Positions 25,373 through 34,332 are shown, counted from the stretch's first letter. The stretch is DNA of 64,000 bases from Paraflavitalea soli (GCF_003555545.1 NZ_CP032157.1:6638546-6702545), one strand, 5' to 3'. The notes: generated by a model not told the origin, from the sequence alone. Program-made: numbers and translations.

Positions 25373-26659
25373 ATGATGAAGAAACTTACCATTTTTATTA
25401 CCGTATTTACAATCGGTACAACCGGCTTTTCCCAATCCATCGACAAGATTATTAATGTTACGGAAGTAGAACGTGTGGAACGTGTGCTTTCGGCTGATGA
25501 TATGCAGGGGCGTAAACCATTTACCCCAGGTATCGATAAAGCGGCTGCTTTTATTGCCGATGAGTTTAAGAAAGCCGGACTGAAGCCGGTTGATAAGAAT
25601 TCCTACCTACAGTCTTTTAATATGCTGCGGATCAAGTTTGTTTCCGCAAAAGGTACATTGAATGGCAAGGCGGTGGAAGAACGGGATATTCTCGCCTTAA
25701 GCGACAAGCCTGTACTGACTATAACGGAATCGGCCCAATACCAAAAGGTACAAGTATCCAAGGACAGCCTTTACCCGGTATATATGCGGCTTTCCAGCAC
25801 CCCGGGTAATTACCTGCTGGTAGTTGATACAAGTGCCAGGAACCTGTTCAATAACCTCAGACGGCGTTCTACTTTGTTTGCCCCTGCTTCCAGTATCGTA
25901 GGTTTGCTTACTACCGAAGATCCTGCTACATACAGCATTGAGTACAACCAGGAAGTAACAGCCATGCCATTGAATAATGTAGTGGGCATATTGCCTGGTA
26001 AGGGCAAGAAGAAAGAAGAATATGTGATCTTCTCCGGTCACTATGATCACCTGGGTATTGGCAGGCCCAATGCGGCAGGTGATTCCATTTACAACGGCGC
26101 CAATGATGATGCTGCCGGTACCACAGCGGTTATTATGCTGGCGCATTATTTTGCTAAGCAAAAGAACAATGAACGTACCATCGTGTTTGCTGCCTTTACA
26201 GCAGAAGAATCCGGTGGTTTTGGGTCACAACATTTTTCCCGCCAGTTTGAGCCGGATAAAGTAATGGCCATGTTCAATATTGAAATGATCGGTACTGACA
26301 GCAAGTGGGGTAATAATTCAGCTTACATTACCGGTTATGAAAAAACCGATATGGGAAAGATATTGGAGAAGAACCTCGAAGGCTCCAATTTCAAGTTCTA
26401 TCCTGATCCTTACCCAGATCAACAATTATTCTACCGGTCGGATAATGCTACCCTGGCCAGGCTGGGCGTGCCGGCGCATACTATTTCAACATCCAAAATG
26501 GATAGTGAGAAAACTTACCATACCCAGGAAGATGAAATTGAAACGCTGGACCTGAAGAACATGACAGAGATTATTAAAGCCATTGCCCTCAGTTCCACTT
26601 CCATTGTGGCCGGAAAGGATACTCCTTCCAGGGTAGAGGCCAGTGCATTGAAAAGATAA
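25373..26659 (+). CDS. M28-family secreted metallopeptidase
   Basis: Exported zinc aminopeptidase. A signal peptide (KKLTIFITVFTIGTTGFSQ) precedes the mature protein. A PA-like insert (about 100-200) is followed by the M28 core with the metal ligands in sequence order: H in FSGHYDHLG, D in GANDDAAGT, EE in FTAEESGG, D in EMIGTD, and H in KTYHTQEDE. The start is one of two adjacent ATGs (25373 or 25376). An upstream in-frame alternative at 25337 would place extra residues before the signal peptide and is unlikely. It probably acts on peptides in the periplasm. Confidence 0.93.
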   Translation: MMKKLTIFITVFTIGTTGFSQSIDKIINVTEVERVERVLSADDMQGRKPFTPGIDKAAAFIADEFKKAGLKPVDKNSYLQSFNMLRIKFVSAKGTLNGKAVEERDILALSDKPVLTITESAQYQKVQVSKDSLYPVYMRLSSTPGNYLLVVDTSARNLFNNLRRRSTLFAPASSIVGLLTTEDPATYSIEYNQEVTAMPLNNVVGILPGKGKKKEEYVIFSGHYDHLGIGRPNAAGDSIYNGANDDAAGTTAVIMLAHYFAKQKNNERTIVFAAFTAEESGGFGSQHFSRQFEPDKVMAMFNIEMIGTDSKWGNNSAYITGYEKTDMGKILEKNLEGSNFKFYPDPYPDQQLFYRSDNATLARLGVPAHTISTSKMDSEKTYHTQEDEIETLDLKNMTEIIKAIALSSTSIVAGKDTPSRVEASALKR

Positions 26660-26680
26660 TTTGATAATATGGGAATTTTG

Positions 26681-26720
26681 AAATGCCGCTATTCATCAGG
26701 AATTATGAATAGCGGCATTT
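26681..26720. terminator. Bidirectional terminator between convergent genes
   Basis: AAATGCCGCTATTCAT and its exact reverse complement form a 16-bp stem with an 8-base loop. It lies between the convergent M28 peptidase and TlpA-like genes, with T/A-rich flanks on both strands. Confidence 0.92.
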
Positions 26721-26753
26721 TCACATTTATATATTTCAAATTAACACATTGCC

Positions 26754-27287
26754 TTATTTAAGCATGCCATTGATCTTCTTTACCAACTTTGCCCTGTGAC
26801 TGGGACGGAGCGCTTCCATATCAGCCACTTTCCCATCTTTGCCTACCAGTATATAACGCGGTATACCCGTGATATTGAATTTTTGACCCAGTAGTTGGCC
26901 ATCATTCTCGTTGGCATAATAATGTTCTCCTTCGATACCCACTTCCCTGATGGTAGATTGCCATGACTGCTTACTGCAGCCGATGCCTATATAAAGGAAT
27001 ACTACCTCCTTGCCGGCGAGCTCTTTTTGCAGCGCTTTGGAATGAGGCATTTCACCTATACAAGGCCCGCACCAGGGCGCCCAGAAATCAATATATACTA
27101 CCTTGCCCTTGTAGGGTTTCATCAGCTTGTCGAAAAAGCGATCACTGGTTGAGTCACTAAATGTGGTGAAGACCGGGTTGGCCCTGAAAGAGTTGGCCGG
27201 CGGGCTATCTCCTGCAAAAGGACGGGCATACCCCTGCAACAGGGGCGCGGCTGTGATAGCCAGCAGGAACAGGATGGGATTTTTCAT
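26754..27287 (-). CDS. TlpA/ResA-like thioredoxin-fold protein
   Basis: 177-residue exported thiol-disulfide protein. A signal peptide (MKNPILFLLAITAAPLLQGYA) is followed by a thioredoxin fold with the redox motif WCGPC (C73 and C76) and the cis-proline loop in TGIPRY. The absence of an N-terminal DUF4369-type domain separates it from the larger homologue at 60840. It probably reduces or oxidises periplasmic thiols; the partner is unknown. Confidence 0.9.
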   Translation of the reverse strand: MKNPILFLLAITAAPLLQGYARPFAGDSPPANSFRANPVFTTFSDSTSDRFFDKLMKPYKGKVVYIDFWAPWCGPCIGEMPHSKALQKELAGKEVVFLYIGIGCSKQSWQSTIREVGIEGEHYYANENDGQLLGQKFNITGIPRYILVGKDGKVADMEALRPSHRAKLVKKINGMLK

Positions 27288-27486
27288 ATTGTGTGGGTTA
27301 TTGATGCGTCAAAATAAGTGTTTCACCGGGAAGCCGCAAGTAAGTTTTTGTAAAGAACAACCGGTTGAAAATCAATACCAACGGGGCTGTATTACAAAAA
27401 GCTGTATATTTATTCATCATTTAAAGCCAATCCGGTCACATTTTTGAAGGATAAGCTTTATTTTACTAACCTTAAAAGTATTTATT

Positions 27487-27693
27487 ATGGCAGATGTACA
27501 ATTGACTGCATACAATGTAAAGACAAAGGAGAAAGGAGTACCTATTCAGGATGCAGTGATTACTAAAACCGCCAAGGGAGCTTATATGGCACAAGGAAAT
27601 GATGGTAAGGGTAATAAACTCACTACCCTGTTGGGTGAAGAGAAAGCCCTGGCAGCTATTGCAGCTGGTGTGGCAAAAAAAGGCTGGGAATAA
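27487..27693 (+). CDS. Small conserved-looking protein of unknown function
   Basis: A 68-residue soluble protein without signal or membrane segment. The composition is balanced and natural: a beta-like N half (VQLTAYNVKTKEKGVPI), a Gly/Asn turn (GNDGKGNK) and an Ala-rich C-terminal helix. An A/T-rich leader precedes the ATG and a good terminator follows, so it is probably a real monocistronic gene. I do not recognise the family. Confidence 0.7.
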   Translation: MADVQLTAYNVKTKEKGVPIQDAVITKTAKGAYMAQGNDGKGNKLTTLLGEEKALAAIAAGVAKKGWE

Positions 27694-27799
27694 CTATTAC
27701 GGATGCTATTCAGCCCCGAGCCGGATGTATCCACCGATAGCATAAAAGCTTTTACTGTATTATCGTCATAAAGCCGTTTGAAAGAACGGCTGTTGATTA

Positions 27800-27837
27800 A
27801 AAACACGGTCTGATCGTTACTGATCCGGCCGTGTTTT
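27800..27837 (+). terminator. Terminator of the small protein gene
   Basis: AAAACACGG and CCGTGTTTT pair over 9 bp with a GATC/GATC pair inside, ending in T-rich sequence. Confidence 0.85.
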
Positions 27838-27896
27838 CTTTGTAGAAGGGCATAAATATAATTTAACACTAATCTAACTGGGAAGTTGCTGCGCAC

Positions 27897-29840
27897 ATGA
27901 GGTATTGCCTGCTATATATGCTGCTATTGCTACTGTTCAGTAGCGCAGTAACTGCGCAGTCCAATGACAATTATTTCCCCAATGGTTCGGCTTTCCGGGA
28001 GAATTGTAACTGTTACACGCTCACCAATGAACAGGGCACGCAATCAGGCTCTGTCTGGAATAAAATTAAGATCGATCTTACACAGTCTTTCGATTACAAA
28101 TTCAACATCAACCTTGGTACCCGCGATGCGGATGGGGCCGATGGGATGGTATTCGTATTGCAAAATATTAGCCTCAGCATTGGCACTACAGGAGAAGGCA
28201 TGGGATTTAGTGGTGTAACGCCTTCTATCGGTATACCTATTGATACCTGGCAAAACGCCAATCAGAACGATCCTGCCTTTGATCATATTTCCATTAACCG
28301 CGATGGTGATGTAAACCATACCTCTGCCAATAACCTGGCCGGACCGGTAAGCGCCCTTTCAGGGAACAACAATATTGAAGACGGTCAATGGCATACGCTT
28401 CGCATTATCTGGAATGCGGTAACCAAATCCATATCGGCACAGATTGACGGGATAGATCGTGTGCAGGCTACCATTGACCTGGTAGCGCAGGTATTTAATA
28501 ATAACCCTGTTGTTTATTGGGGATTTACAGCTGGTACCGGCGGATCCTATAATCGCCAGCGTTTTTGTACTTCCCTCAATCCTGGTTTTTCACTCCCGCC
28601 CAATCAACTCACTTGCTTTCCTACGTCCCTGCAGTTCCATGATAATTCCCTTTCATTCGGTACTATTTTAAAGTGGTATTGGGATTTTGGCGATGGCACC
28701 CGGGATTCAGTACAAACACCTGATCCGCATGTGTATGCTGCACCTGGTATTTACCAGGTGAAACTGAACATATTTGGGAATGATGGTTGTTTGTCCGATA
28801 CTTTTAAAACAACAATTACAGTAGGCTCAAAACCGGTCGCCAATTTTGGACCTCCGCCGCCACCTTATTGTGATGAAGAGATCGTGCCATTCACCGATTC
28901 TTCCAAAGTACAATACGGGACTATCAATAGCTGGGAATGGAAAGTAGACAATGGCCCACCCCTTGTTCAAGCCACTCCTGGCTATCAGCAGCCTTTTACC
29001 TATGGCCCGCACTCGGTTTCCTTGCAGGTAAAAACAAAGGAAGGCTGCCTCTCTGACCCGATTACAAGGCCGCTTTCCATGTATCCCTCTCCCGCAGTAG
29101 ACATGAGCTTCTCCGATACCTGTTTTCGGGTACCTGCTCTACTTGCCGCCGTCAATCTTACCCAGGCTATTCCCATACAACAATGGTATTGGAGACCGGG
29201 TGATGGAACGCTCGACAGCACGGCCAGTATTCACCATACCTACAATAATGGGGGTCAGTATACAGTAAAACTCTATGCTGTGGCGGATAATGGCTGTCAT
29301 TCTGATACGGTCGAAAAGCCGATCAGGATCTATGAGACTCATGCCTTTGCAGGTAATGATACCGTGGTTACAGACAATCATCCCCTGCCGTTGAATGGTT
29401 CGGGTGGGGTACTGTACAGCTGGTCACCACCCGAAGGATTAAGTGATCCTGCCATCGCCAATCCGGTCGCGCTGATCAAAAAAAGCACTTCTTACGTCCT
29501 CACCGCTTATACCCCCATGGGGTGCGCCACCACCGATACGATCAGGATCAAGGTATTCAAAGGGCCTGCCATCTATGTGCCCAATGTTTTTTCACCCAAC
29601 GGCGATAACCGGAACGATCGCTTCCGGATGACCGCCGTAGGCATCACCAATATATATTATTTCCGCATTTTTAACCGCTACGGACAAGTGGTATACAACT
29701 CCACCAATCCCAAAGATGGGTGGGATGGCACCATTAAGGGCCAGCCCCAACCCACAGGTACTTATGTTTGGATGGTAAGTGGTAAGGACTTTGCCGGACA
29801 GCTGCACGAACAAAAAGGTGCATTTATGCTGGTACGGTAA
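27897..29840 (+). CDS. Lectin/PKD protein with T9SS type B sorting domain
   Basis: Large secreted surface protein, 647 residues. It has a signal peptide (residues 1-21), a legume-lectin-like domain (about 25-235, with DADGADGMVFVLQ and the DGQWHTLRIIWN strand), PKD-type repeats (about 240-490, with WYWDFGDGT-like segments), and a C-terminal gliding-motility-associated domain (about 560-647) beginning IYVPNVFSPNGDNRNDRF. That last domain is the type B signal for type IX secretion, so export across the outer membrane is expected. Sugar binding is inferred from the fold. A short AATCAG/CTGATT hairpin at 29884-29898 could end transcription. Confidence 0.93.
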   Translation: MRYCLLYMLLLLLFSSAVTAQSNDNYFPNGSAFRENCNCYTLTNEQGTQSGSVWNKIKIDLTQSFDYKFNINLGTRDADGADGMVFVLQNISLSIGTTGEGMGFSGVTPSIGIPIDTWQNANQNDPAFDHISINRDGDVNHTSANNLAGPVSALSGNNNIEDGQWHTLRIIWNAVTKSISAQIDGIDRVQATIDLVAQVFNNNPVVYWGFTAGTGGSYNRQRFCTSLNPGFSLPPNQLTCFPTSLQFHDNSLSFGTILKWYWDFGDGTRDSVQTPDPHVYAAPGIYQVKLNIFGNDGCLSDTFKTTITVGSKPVANFGPPPPPYCDEEIVPFTDSSKVQYGTINSWEWKVDNGPPLVQATPGYQQPFTYGPHSVSLQVKTKEGCLSDPITRPLSMYPSPAVDMSFSDTCFRVPALLAAVNLTQAIPIQQWYWRPGDGTLDSTASIHHTYNNGGQYTVKLYAVADNGCHSDTVEKPIRIYETHAFAGNDTVVTDNHPLPLNGSGGVLYSWSPPEGLSDPAIANPVALIKKSTSYVLTAYTPMGCATTDTIRIKVFKGPAIYVPNVFSPNGDNRNDRFRMTAVGITNIYYFRIFNRYGQVVYNSTNPKDGWDGTIKGQPQPTGTYVWMVSGKDFAGQLHEQKGAFMLVR

Positions 29841-29927
29841 AGCGATAACAGAGGTAAGCACATAAGTAGAAAGGCATATCGTGAATCAGACACTGATTTT
29901 TATAGAAAGTTTAAGCCCTTTGTAGAT

Positions 29928-30554
29928 TTAGCCGCTATTTCTTTTGCCTAGGATAAAATCAACGCCAAACGTAAAAGAGCTCATCAGGTTAAAGTACACG
30001 TTTGAATACCTGCTAGTAGGGTTGCCCTCGTATTTGTTTTTGGTGTATGAATAGCCTGCACCACCAAAATTTACAGTAAGCAGCAATTTGGGCAAAGGCT
30101 GGTAATAAATACCTGGTATTGCACCTACACTATATTCGGTAGCAGTCGCCTTATTTTTATCACCAACATCATTTTTGTTCACCTCCTTCCGGAAGGAAAT
30201 GCCACCGTTGGCTTCAATATACCAGCCGATCTGTTTTTTTATAGGCATATAATGCCGCCAGTATAATCCGCCGCCTATGCTGGTGGCAGATAGCCTGTTG
30301 GAAGAAGTTTCAGATTTGCTGGTCTGGTATCCAAAATTTGTGCGAAAACCCACAACTGAGTTATGCCCCAGGCCAAATCCTATGCGGGGTGAAAGATTGG
30401 AGTTTGAGCTGGAACCACTGTTATTACCGCTACTATTACCGTAGTATACCCCCATCGTAGCGCCTAACAATACATCGCCTTTTTGTACCTGGGCGGTAAG
30501 TGTTGCTGTAGAAGAAATAATAATGGCAAGTAAAAGTAAAGTTTGTCTTTTCAT
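29928..30554 (-). CDS. Outer-membrane beta-barrel protein
   Basis: 208 residues with a signal peptide (MKRQTLLLLAIIISSTATLTAQ) and a mature part of alternating strands with a glycine/serine-rich first loop (GNSSGNNSGSSSNSN). This fits a small eight-stranded barrel of the OmpA/OprF-like or outer membrane protein beta-barrel class. The function is not assignable. Transcribed alone, downstream of serS on the same strand after a terminator. Confidence 0.82.
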   Translation of the reverse strand: MKRQTLLLLAIIISSTATLTAQVQKGDVLLGATMGVYYGNSSGNNSGSSSNSNLSPRIGFGLGHNSVVGFRTNFGYQTSKSETSSNRLSATSIGGGLYWRHYMPIKKQIGWYIEANGGISFRKEVNKNDVGDKNKATATEYSVGAIPGIYYQPLPKLLLTVNFGGAGYSYTKNKYEGNPTSRYSNVYFNLMSSFTFGVDFILGKRNSG

Positions 30555-30590
30555 AAAAGTGTTTTAGTGTTTCACAAATATGAAAAGCAA

Positions 30591-30622
30591 AAAGGAAGTA
30601 AAGAATAGTCCTTACTTCCTTT
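30591..30622 (-). terminator. Terminator of serS
   Basis: AAAGGAAGTAA and TTACTTCCTTT form an 11-bp stem 41 bases after the serS stop. On the minus strand T-rich sequence follows. Confidence 0.75.
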
Positions 30623-30662
30623 CACACAGATTTATGTTAAGTAAATCAGAATGTTAACAGCA

Positions 30663-31934
30663 TTAACTGATAGACCCATAGCCCATATAACTATGTAGCA
30701 CAGGTGGTAATTCTATGCCGGTTTCTGCCTGGTTGTTTTCCAACAGGCAGGCCAGTATACGGGGAAGGGCCAGTGAACTTCCATTGAGCGAGTGAACCAA
30801 CTGGTTTTTACCATTGCTGTCTTTAAAGCGCACTTTCAGGCGATTGGTTTGATAGGCTTCGAAGTTTGAAACAGAACTCACCTCCAGCCATTTTTCCTGT
30901 GCAGCGCTGAATACTTCAAAGTCGTAGGTTTGGGCCGAAGTAAAACCCATATCGCCTCCACACAGGTTCAATATGCGGTAAGGCAGCTTGAGCGATTGCA
31001 GTAGTTTTTCTATATGGCTTACCATTTCTTCCAGTACCTCATAGCTTTTATCGGGATGTACCAGTTGTACCACCTCTACCTTGTCAAACTGGTGCAGGCG
31101 ATTCAGGCCACGTACATCCTTGCCATAACTGCCGGCTTCACGACGGAAGCAGGGCGTATAGGCGGTCATCTTTACCGGGAGGTCGGCCTCTTTCAGTAAC
31201 TCGTCGCGGTAGATATTTGTCACCGGCACCTCAGCCGTTGGGATCAGGTAAAAATTATCCTCCGTTACAAAATACATTTGCCCTTCTTTGTCGGGCAACT
31301 GGCCGGTACCGAAGGCAGAAGCTTCGTTGACCATATGCGGAGGCATATATTCTGTGTAGCCGGCGGCGGTATTATAATCCAGGAAATACTGGATCAGCGC
31401 CCGTTGCAGTTTAGCCCCCTTGCCGATATAGACCGGGAAACCACTGCCTGTAATTTTATTGCCCAGTTCAAAATCAATGATATTGTATTTTTTGGCCAGG
31501 TCCCAATGCGGCACGGCGCCATTGTGCAAAGTGGGTTTATGGCCTCCTTCGCGTACAAGCACATTCTCTTCCGGCGTTTTGCCCGGAGGCACTTTGGCCG
31601 ATGGCAGGTTGGGAAGTCTCACAATCGTATCCTGCAATTGTTTTTCTACCACTGCCAGCCTGTCCGCAATAGGCTGCTGTGCAGATTTTAAGGTAGCTAC
31701 TTCCTGCTTTTTGGCATCAGCTTCAGCTTTTTGTCCTTTGGCCATGAGTTGGCCGATCTCTTTGGCCGAACTGTTTAATTTCGATTGCGCGTTTTCCGAT
31801 TCAAGCTGCAGTTTTTTACGTTCATCATCCAGCGAAATAATTTCATCCACCAGTTGAAGGTCTTTAAAATTCTTGATCGTCAGTCGTTCCTTTACCAGTT
31901 CTGTATGCTGGCGAATAAATGATACCTGTAACAT
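30663..31934 (-). CDS. serS: Seryl-tRNA synthetase
   Basis: Class II aminoacyl-tRNA synthetase charging tRNA-Ser (and tRNA-Sec where present). It is 423 residues. The N-terminal tRNA-binding coiled coil covers about 25-105. The class II core has TAEVPVTNIYRDE, motif 2 in FRREAGSYGKDVRGLNRLHQF, and motif 3 in NGSSLALPRILACLLENNQ. It is cytoplasmic and monocistronic, with a -7 box just upstream and a terminator downstream. Confidence 0.98.
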   Translation of the reverse strand: MLQVSFIRQHTELVKERLTIKNFKDLQLVDEIISLDDERKKLQLESENAQSKLNSSAKEIGQLMAKGQKAEADAKKQEVATLKSAQQPIADRLAVVEKQLQDTIVRLPNLPSAKVPPGKTPEENVLVREGGHKPTLHNGAVPHWDLAKKYNIIDFELGNKITGSGFPVYIGKGAKLQRALIQYFLDYNTAAGYTEYMPPHMVNEASAFGTGQLPDKEGQMYFVTEDNFYLIPTAEVPVTNIYRDELLKEADLPVKMTAYTPCFRREAGSYGKDVRGLNRLHQFDKVEVVQLVHPDKSYEVLEEMVSHIEKLLQSLKLPYRILNLCGGDMGFTSAQTYDFEVFSAAQEKWLEVSSVSNFEAYQTNRLKVRFKDSNGKNQLVHSLNGSSLALPRILACLLENNQAETGIELPPVLHSYMGYGSIS

Positions 31935-31951
31935 CGCAATTCAAATTTGGG

Positions 31952-31959
31952 CAAAGATA
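31952..31959 (-). promoter_or_regulatory. -7 promoter box of serS
   Basis: TAtcTTTG on the minus strand is a full match to TAnnTTTG, 17 bases before the serS ATG. Confidence 0.6.
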
Positions 31960-32022
31960 ATTGGGGATTGATGGATTTTGGGGATTGGGTCGATATTTTA
32001 CCGATTATAAGTTGACCGGGTA

Positions 32023-32478
32023 TTACTGCTTATCTGCGGAAGCTTTTTTATAGACATCCGGATTGCGGATCTGCATAAAGATATCAGGGTTGGGAAGGGG
32101 TGTAAACCCAAATTGGGCGTACAGGCCATGCGCATCGCGGGTGCCAAGCTCAAAACGCCGCAGGCCCTGCAGGTCGGGGTAGTCCAGTATCGCCTTCACC
32201 AGCCATTTGCTCAATCCTTTACCGCGGTACGCCGCATCAATAAATACGTCGGCCAGGTAGGCATAGGTGGCCAGGTCGGAGATCACCCGGGCAAAACCGA
32301 TCTGTTGCTGTCCTTTGTAAACCCCAAAGCACAGCGAGCCCTGAATGGATCGTTTTACTGTATGCAGGGGAATACCTTCTGCCCAGTAGGAGGTAGTGAG
32401 AAACTGATGAATATAGGGAATGTTTAATGTGTCTTTGTCAGTGGATATCGTATAATCGTCCTTTGTTGCTATTATCAT
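32023..32478 (-). CDS. GNAT-family N-acetyltransferase
   Basis: 151-residue acetyltransferase. The acetyl-CoA-binding loop is AYRGKGLSKWLVKAI, preceded by the strand LADVFID and followed by LYAQFGFTPLPNPDIFMQI. This pattern matches GNAT enzymes of the YitI/phosphinothricin-like group. The start is the ATG at 32478. The upstream TTG at 32496 lies on the promoter box, which makes it unusable. Substrate unknown. Confidence 0.9.
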   Translation of the reverse strand: MIIATKDDYTISTDKDTLNIPYIHQFLTTSYWAEGIPLHTVKRSIQGSLCFGVYKGQQQIGFARVISDLATYAYLADVFIDAAYRGKGLSKWLVKAILDYPDLQGLRRFELGTRDAHGLYAQFGFTPLPNPDIFMQIRNPDVYKKASADKQ

Positions 32479-32493
32479 CGTCAAGGCTTTGTA

Positions 32494-32501
32494 CAAAAAT
32501 A
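32494..32501 (-). promoter_or_regulatory. -7 promoter box of the GNAT gene
   Basis: TAttTTTG on the minus strand is a full match to TAnnTTTG, 15 bases before the ATG at 32478. It decides that start over the TTG at 32496. Confidence 0.6.
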
Positions 32502-32586
32502 AGTATTGGACAGAAGCTGCGAGCCAATACAGTAGGGGCGATCGCTTGATGCTCGCAACTCATAGCCCGAAACTTTTCTTATTCCC

Positions 32587-32594
32587 TATCTTTG
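32587..32594 (+). promoter_or_regulatory. -7 promoter box directly before a start codon
   Basis: TAtcTTTG is a full match to TAnnTTTG, with only four bases between the box and the ATG at 32599. If active, the transcript would begin at or inside the start codon and be leaderless. Confidence 0.5.
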
Positions 32595-32598
32595 CGGC

Positions 32599-32946
32599 AT
32601 GCAAATACAGGATGATCTGCAGAGTCGCTGGTGGAACCTGGAAGCCAGCCTGGTAGAGCGGTTTGGAAAAAAGCCGGATCTGGAAACTATTTTATTCCTG
32701 ATCGGTATCCAGGAGTTTGGGGATATACGTCCCAAATTTACCAAGGAACAGAAGCAGGACCTTATACATGTTGCCGTATGTTCCCTGCTGTCGCAAAGCG
32801 GCTATTATGAGATCGAATCGGTGGACGAAGATGGGTGGCCGCATTTCAAACAATTGAAAAGCCTGCCCGAATACAATATGATCGAACAGGAAAATTTTCT
32901 GAAAGACCATATTTTATTATACTTTCAACAGCACGGGTTTCAATAG
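32599..32946 (+). CDS. Hypothetical 115-residue cytoplasmic protein
   Basis: No signal peptide or membrane segment. It is an acidic, helix-rich protein with segments such as LETILFLIGIQEFG and IHVAVCSLLSQSGYYE, which look well conserved in composition. I recall similar unnamed proteins in Bacteroidota but cannot assign a function. The next gene (cyclophilin) starts 58 bases later after a heptad array, so they may be co-transcribed. Confidence 0.8.
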   Translation: MQIQDDLQSRWWNLEASLVERFGKKPDLETILFLIGIQEFGDIRPKFTKEQKQDLIHVAVCSLLSQSGYYEIESVDEDGWPHFKQLKSLPEYNMIEQENFLKDHILLYFQQHGFQ

Positions 32947-32975
32947 TCAATGCCATTAATTTGCTGCAAGCAAAC

Positions 32976-33003
32976 CGCTAATACCTAACCGCTAACGGCT
33001 ATT
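32976..33003. repeat. Heptad-period array abutting the cyclophilin start codon
   Basis: Four 7-mers: CGCTAAT, ACCTAAC, CGCTAAC, GGCTATT. One base separates the array from the ATG at 33005. Confidence 0.75.
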
Positions 33004-33004
33004 C

Positions 33005-33706
33005 ATGCACAAAATATTTATCCTGGCAGGGTTAACGATGATCACTGCCTCCTGTAATCCCTGGCTGGGAAATGGGCTACGTAAGAACGATAGGCGCAAG
33101 GATGTGGAAATGGTGACTGATAAAGGTACGATGGTCATTCGCTTGTCGGACAGTACCCCGCTTCACCGCGACAATTTCCTCAAACTGGTAAGACAGGGCT
33201 TTTATGACAGCATCCTTTTTCACCGGGTGATCAGGAAATTTATGGTACAGGCCGGCGATCCCAACAGCAAGCGGTCAAAGCCGGGAGAATCCCTGGGCGA
33301 TGGCGGACCGGAATACACCATACCGGCTGAGTTCCGGACCAGCATGTTCCACAAGAAAGGGATGGTGGCCGCCGCCCGCACCGGGGACGATATCAACCCC
33401 CAGCGGGCCAGTAGCGGCGCCCAGTTTTATATTGTACAGGGAAAGGTATTTACCGATGTAGGGCTGGATTCTGTGGAGAAGTTCAGACTCAAAGGACGCA
33501 AATTGCCGCCCGCTCACCGGGAGGTTTATAAAACCCTGGGCGGCGCCCCGCATCTCGACCAGAATTACACCATTTTTGGGGAAGTGATCAAAGGGCTGCC
33601 GGTAATTGACAGCATTGCCTCGGTACCCACCAGTGGGCGTGACGGAGGCGACCGACCCCTGCAGGATGTCCGGATCATCAAAGCACGGCTGGTAAGGAGA
33701 AAATAA
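33005..33706 (+). CDS. Cyclophilin-type peptidyl-prolyl isomerase, lipoprotein
   Basis: Peptidyl-prolyl cis-trans isomerase of the cyclophilin fold, 233 residues. The N terminus has a lipobox (LTMITASC, with cysteine 17), so it should be an anchored periplasmic lipoprotein. The core shows FHRVIRKFMVQAGDP, a GAQFYIV segment and NYTIFGEVIKGL, all cyclophilin hallmarks. It is expected to assist folding of exported proteins. Confidence 0.94.
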   Translation: MHKIFILAGLTMITASCNPWLGNGLRKNDRRKDVEMVTDKGTMVIRLSDSTPLHRDNFLKLVRQGFYDSILFHRVIRKFMVQAGDPNSKRSKPGESLGDGGPEYTIPAEFRTSMFHKKGMVAAARTGDDINPQRASSGAQFYIVQGKVFTDVGLDSVEKFRLKGRKLPPAHREVYKTLGGAPHLDQNYTIFGEVIKGLPVIDSIASVPTSGRDGGDRPLQDVRIIKARLVRRK

Positions 33707-33709
33707 AGG

Positions 33710-33825
33710 AAGTCCGGAAGTCCGTAAGTCCGAAAGTCGGTAAGACTGAGAGAAAATGCACTGCGGAACCGGCCAAAGAGAAGTTTTTACTTTCGGACTT
33801 TCCGTCTTATCCGTCTTTCCGACTT
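33710..33825. repeat. Inverted pair of octad-period arrays before gcvH
   Basis: The left arm 33710-33749 is five 8-mers based on AAGTCCGn. The right arm 33786-33825 is five 8-mers of the complementary word (CGGACTTT, CCGTCTTA, TCCGACTT and relatives). A 36-base spacer separates them. The left arm starts four bases after the cyclophilin stop codon. Confidence 0.8.
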
Positions 33826-33831
33826 TTACTG

Positions 33832-33839
33832 TAATATTG
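33832..33839 (+). promoter_or_regulatory. Possible -7 box of gcvH
   Basis: TAatATTG matches seven of eight positions of TAnnTTTG, 19 bases before the ATG and just after the octad array. Confidence 0.4.
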
Positions 33840-33858
33840 CAGCACAAAATTCAACAGC

Positions 33859-34239
33859 ATGAACATTCCCGCAAATCTTCGCTATACCAAGGACCACGAA
33901 TGGGTGTTATTGGAAGGCAATACAGCAACAATAGGCATTACCGATTTTGCACAAGGAGAATTGGGCGATATTGTATATGTGGACATTAGCACTGTGGGCA
34001 AAACACTGGCAGCAGAAGAGGTGTTTGGGACCGTAGAAGCGGTTAAGACCGTTTCCGACCTGTTTTTGCCTGTAGCTGGTACCATTACCGCTATCAATCC
34101 CGCACTCGATGGTGCCCCCGAACTGGTTAATTCCGACCCTTATGGTGAAGGATGGATGGTAAAAGTGACCGTTAGCAACCCGGCAGATGTAGACGGATTG
34201 CTGGATGCGGCTGCTTATGGAAAATTAGTAGGGGCCTAG
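33859..34239 (+). CDS. gcvH: Glycine cleavage system H protein
   Basis: Lipoyl carrier of the glycine cleavage system, 126 residues. The lipoylated lysine is K63 in [15 protein letters not shown]. The N terminus has the typical YTKDHEWV segment and the C-terminal part the hairpin with [13 protein letters not shown]. It carries aminomethyl groups between the P, T and L proteins, none of which are encoded nearby. It ends at a strong terminator. Confidence 0.98.
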   Translation: MNIPANLRYTKDHEWVLLEGNTATIGITDFAQGELGDIVYVDISTVGKTLAAEEVFGTVEAVKTVSDLFLPVAGTITAINPALDGAPELVNSDPYGEGWMVKVTVSNPADVDGLLDAAAYGKLVGA

Positions 34240-34268
34240 AAATCCAACGATATTCAAATTACGTTTAT

Positions 34269-34296
34269 AAAAGAGTGGGTCATTCCACTCTTTTTT
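34269..34296 (+). terminator. Terminator of gcvH
   Basis: AGAGTGG and CCACTCT pair (with A-T extension at the base), followed by six T's. Confidence 0.92.
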
Positions 34297-34332
34297 AGTT
34301 ATATTGAGCATCGCTTTGGGTAAAACACATTT

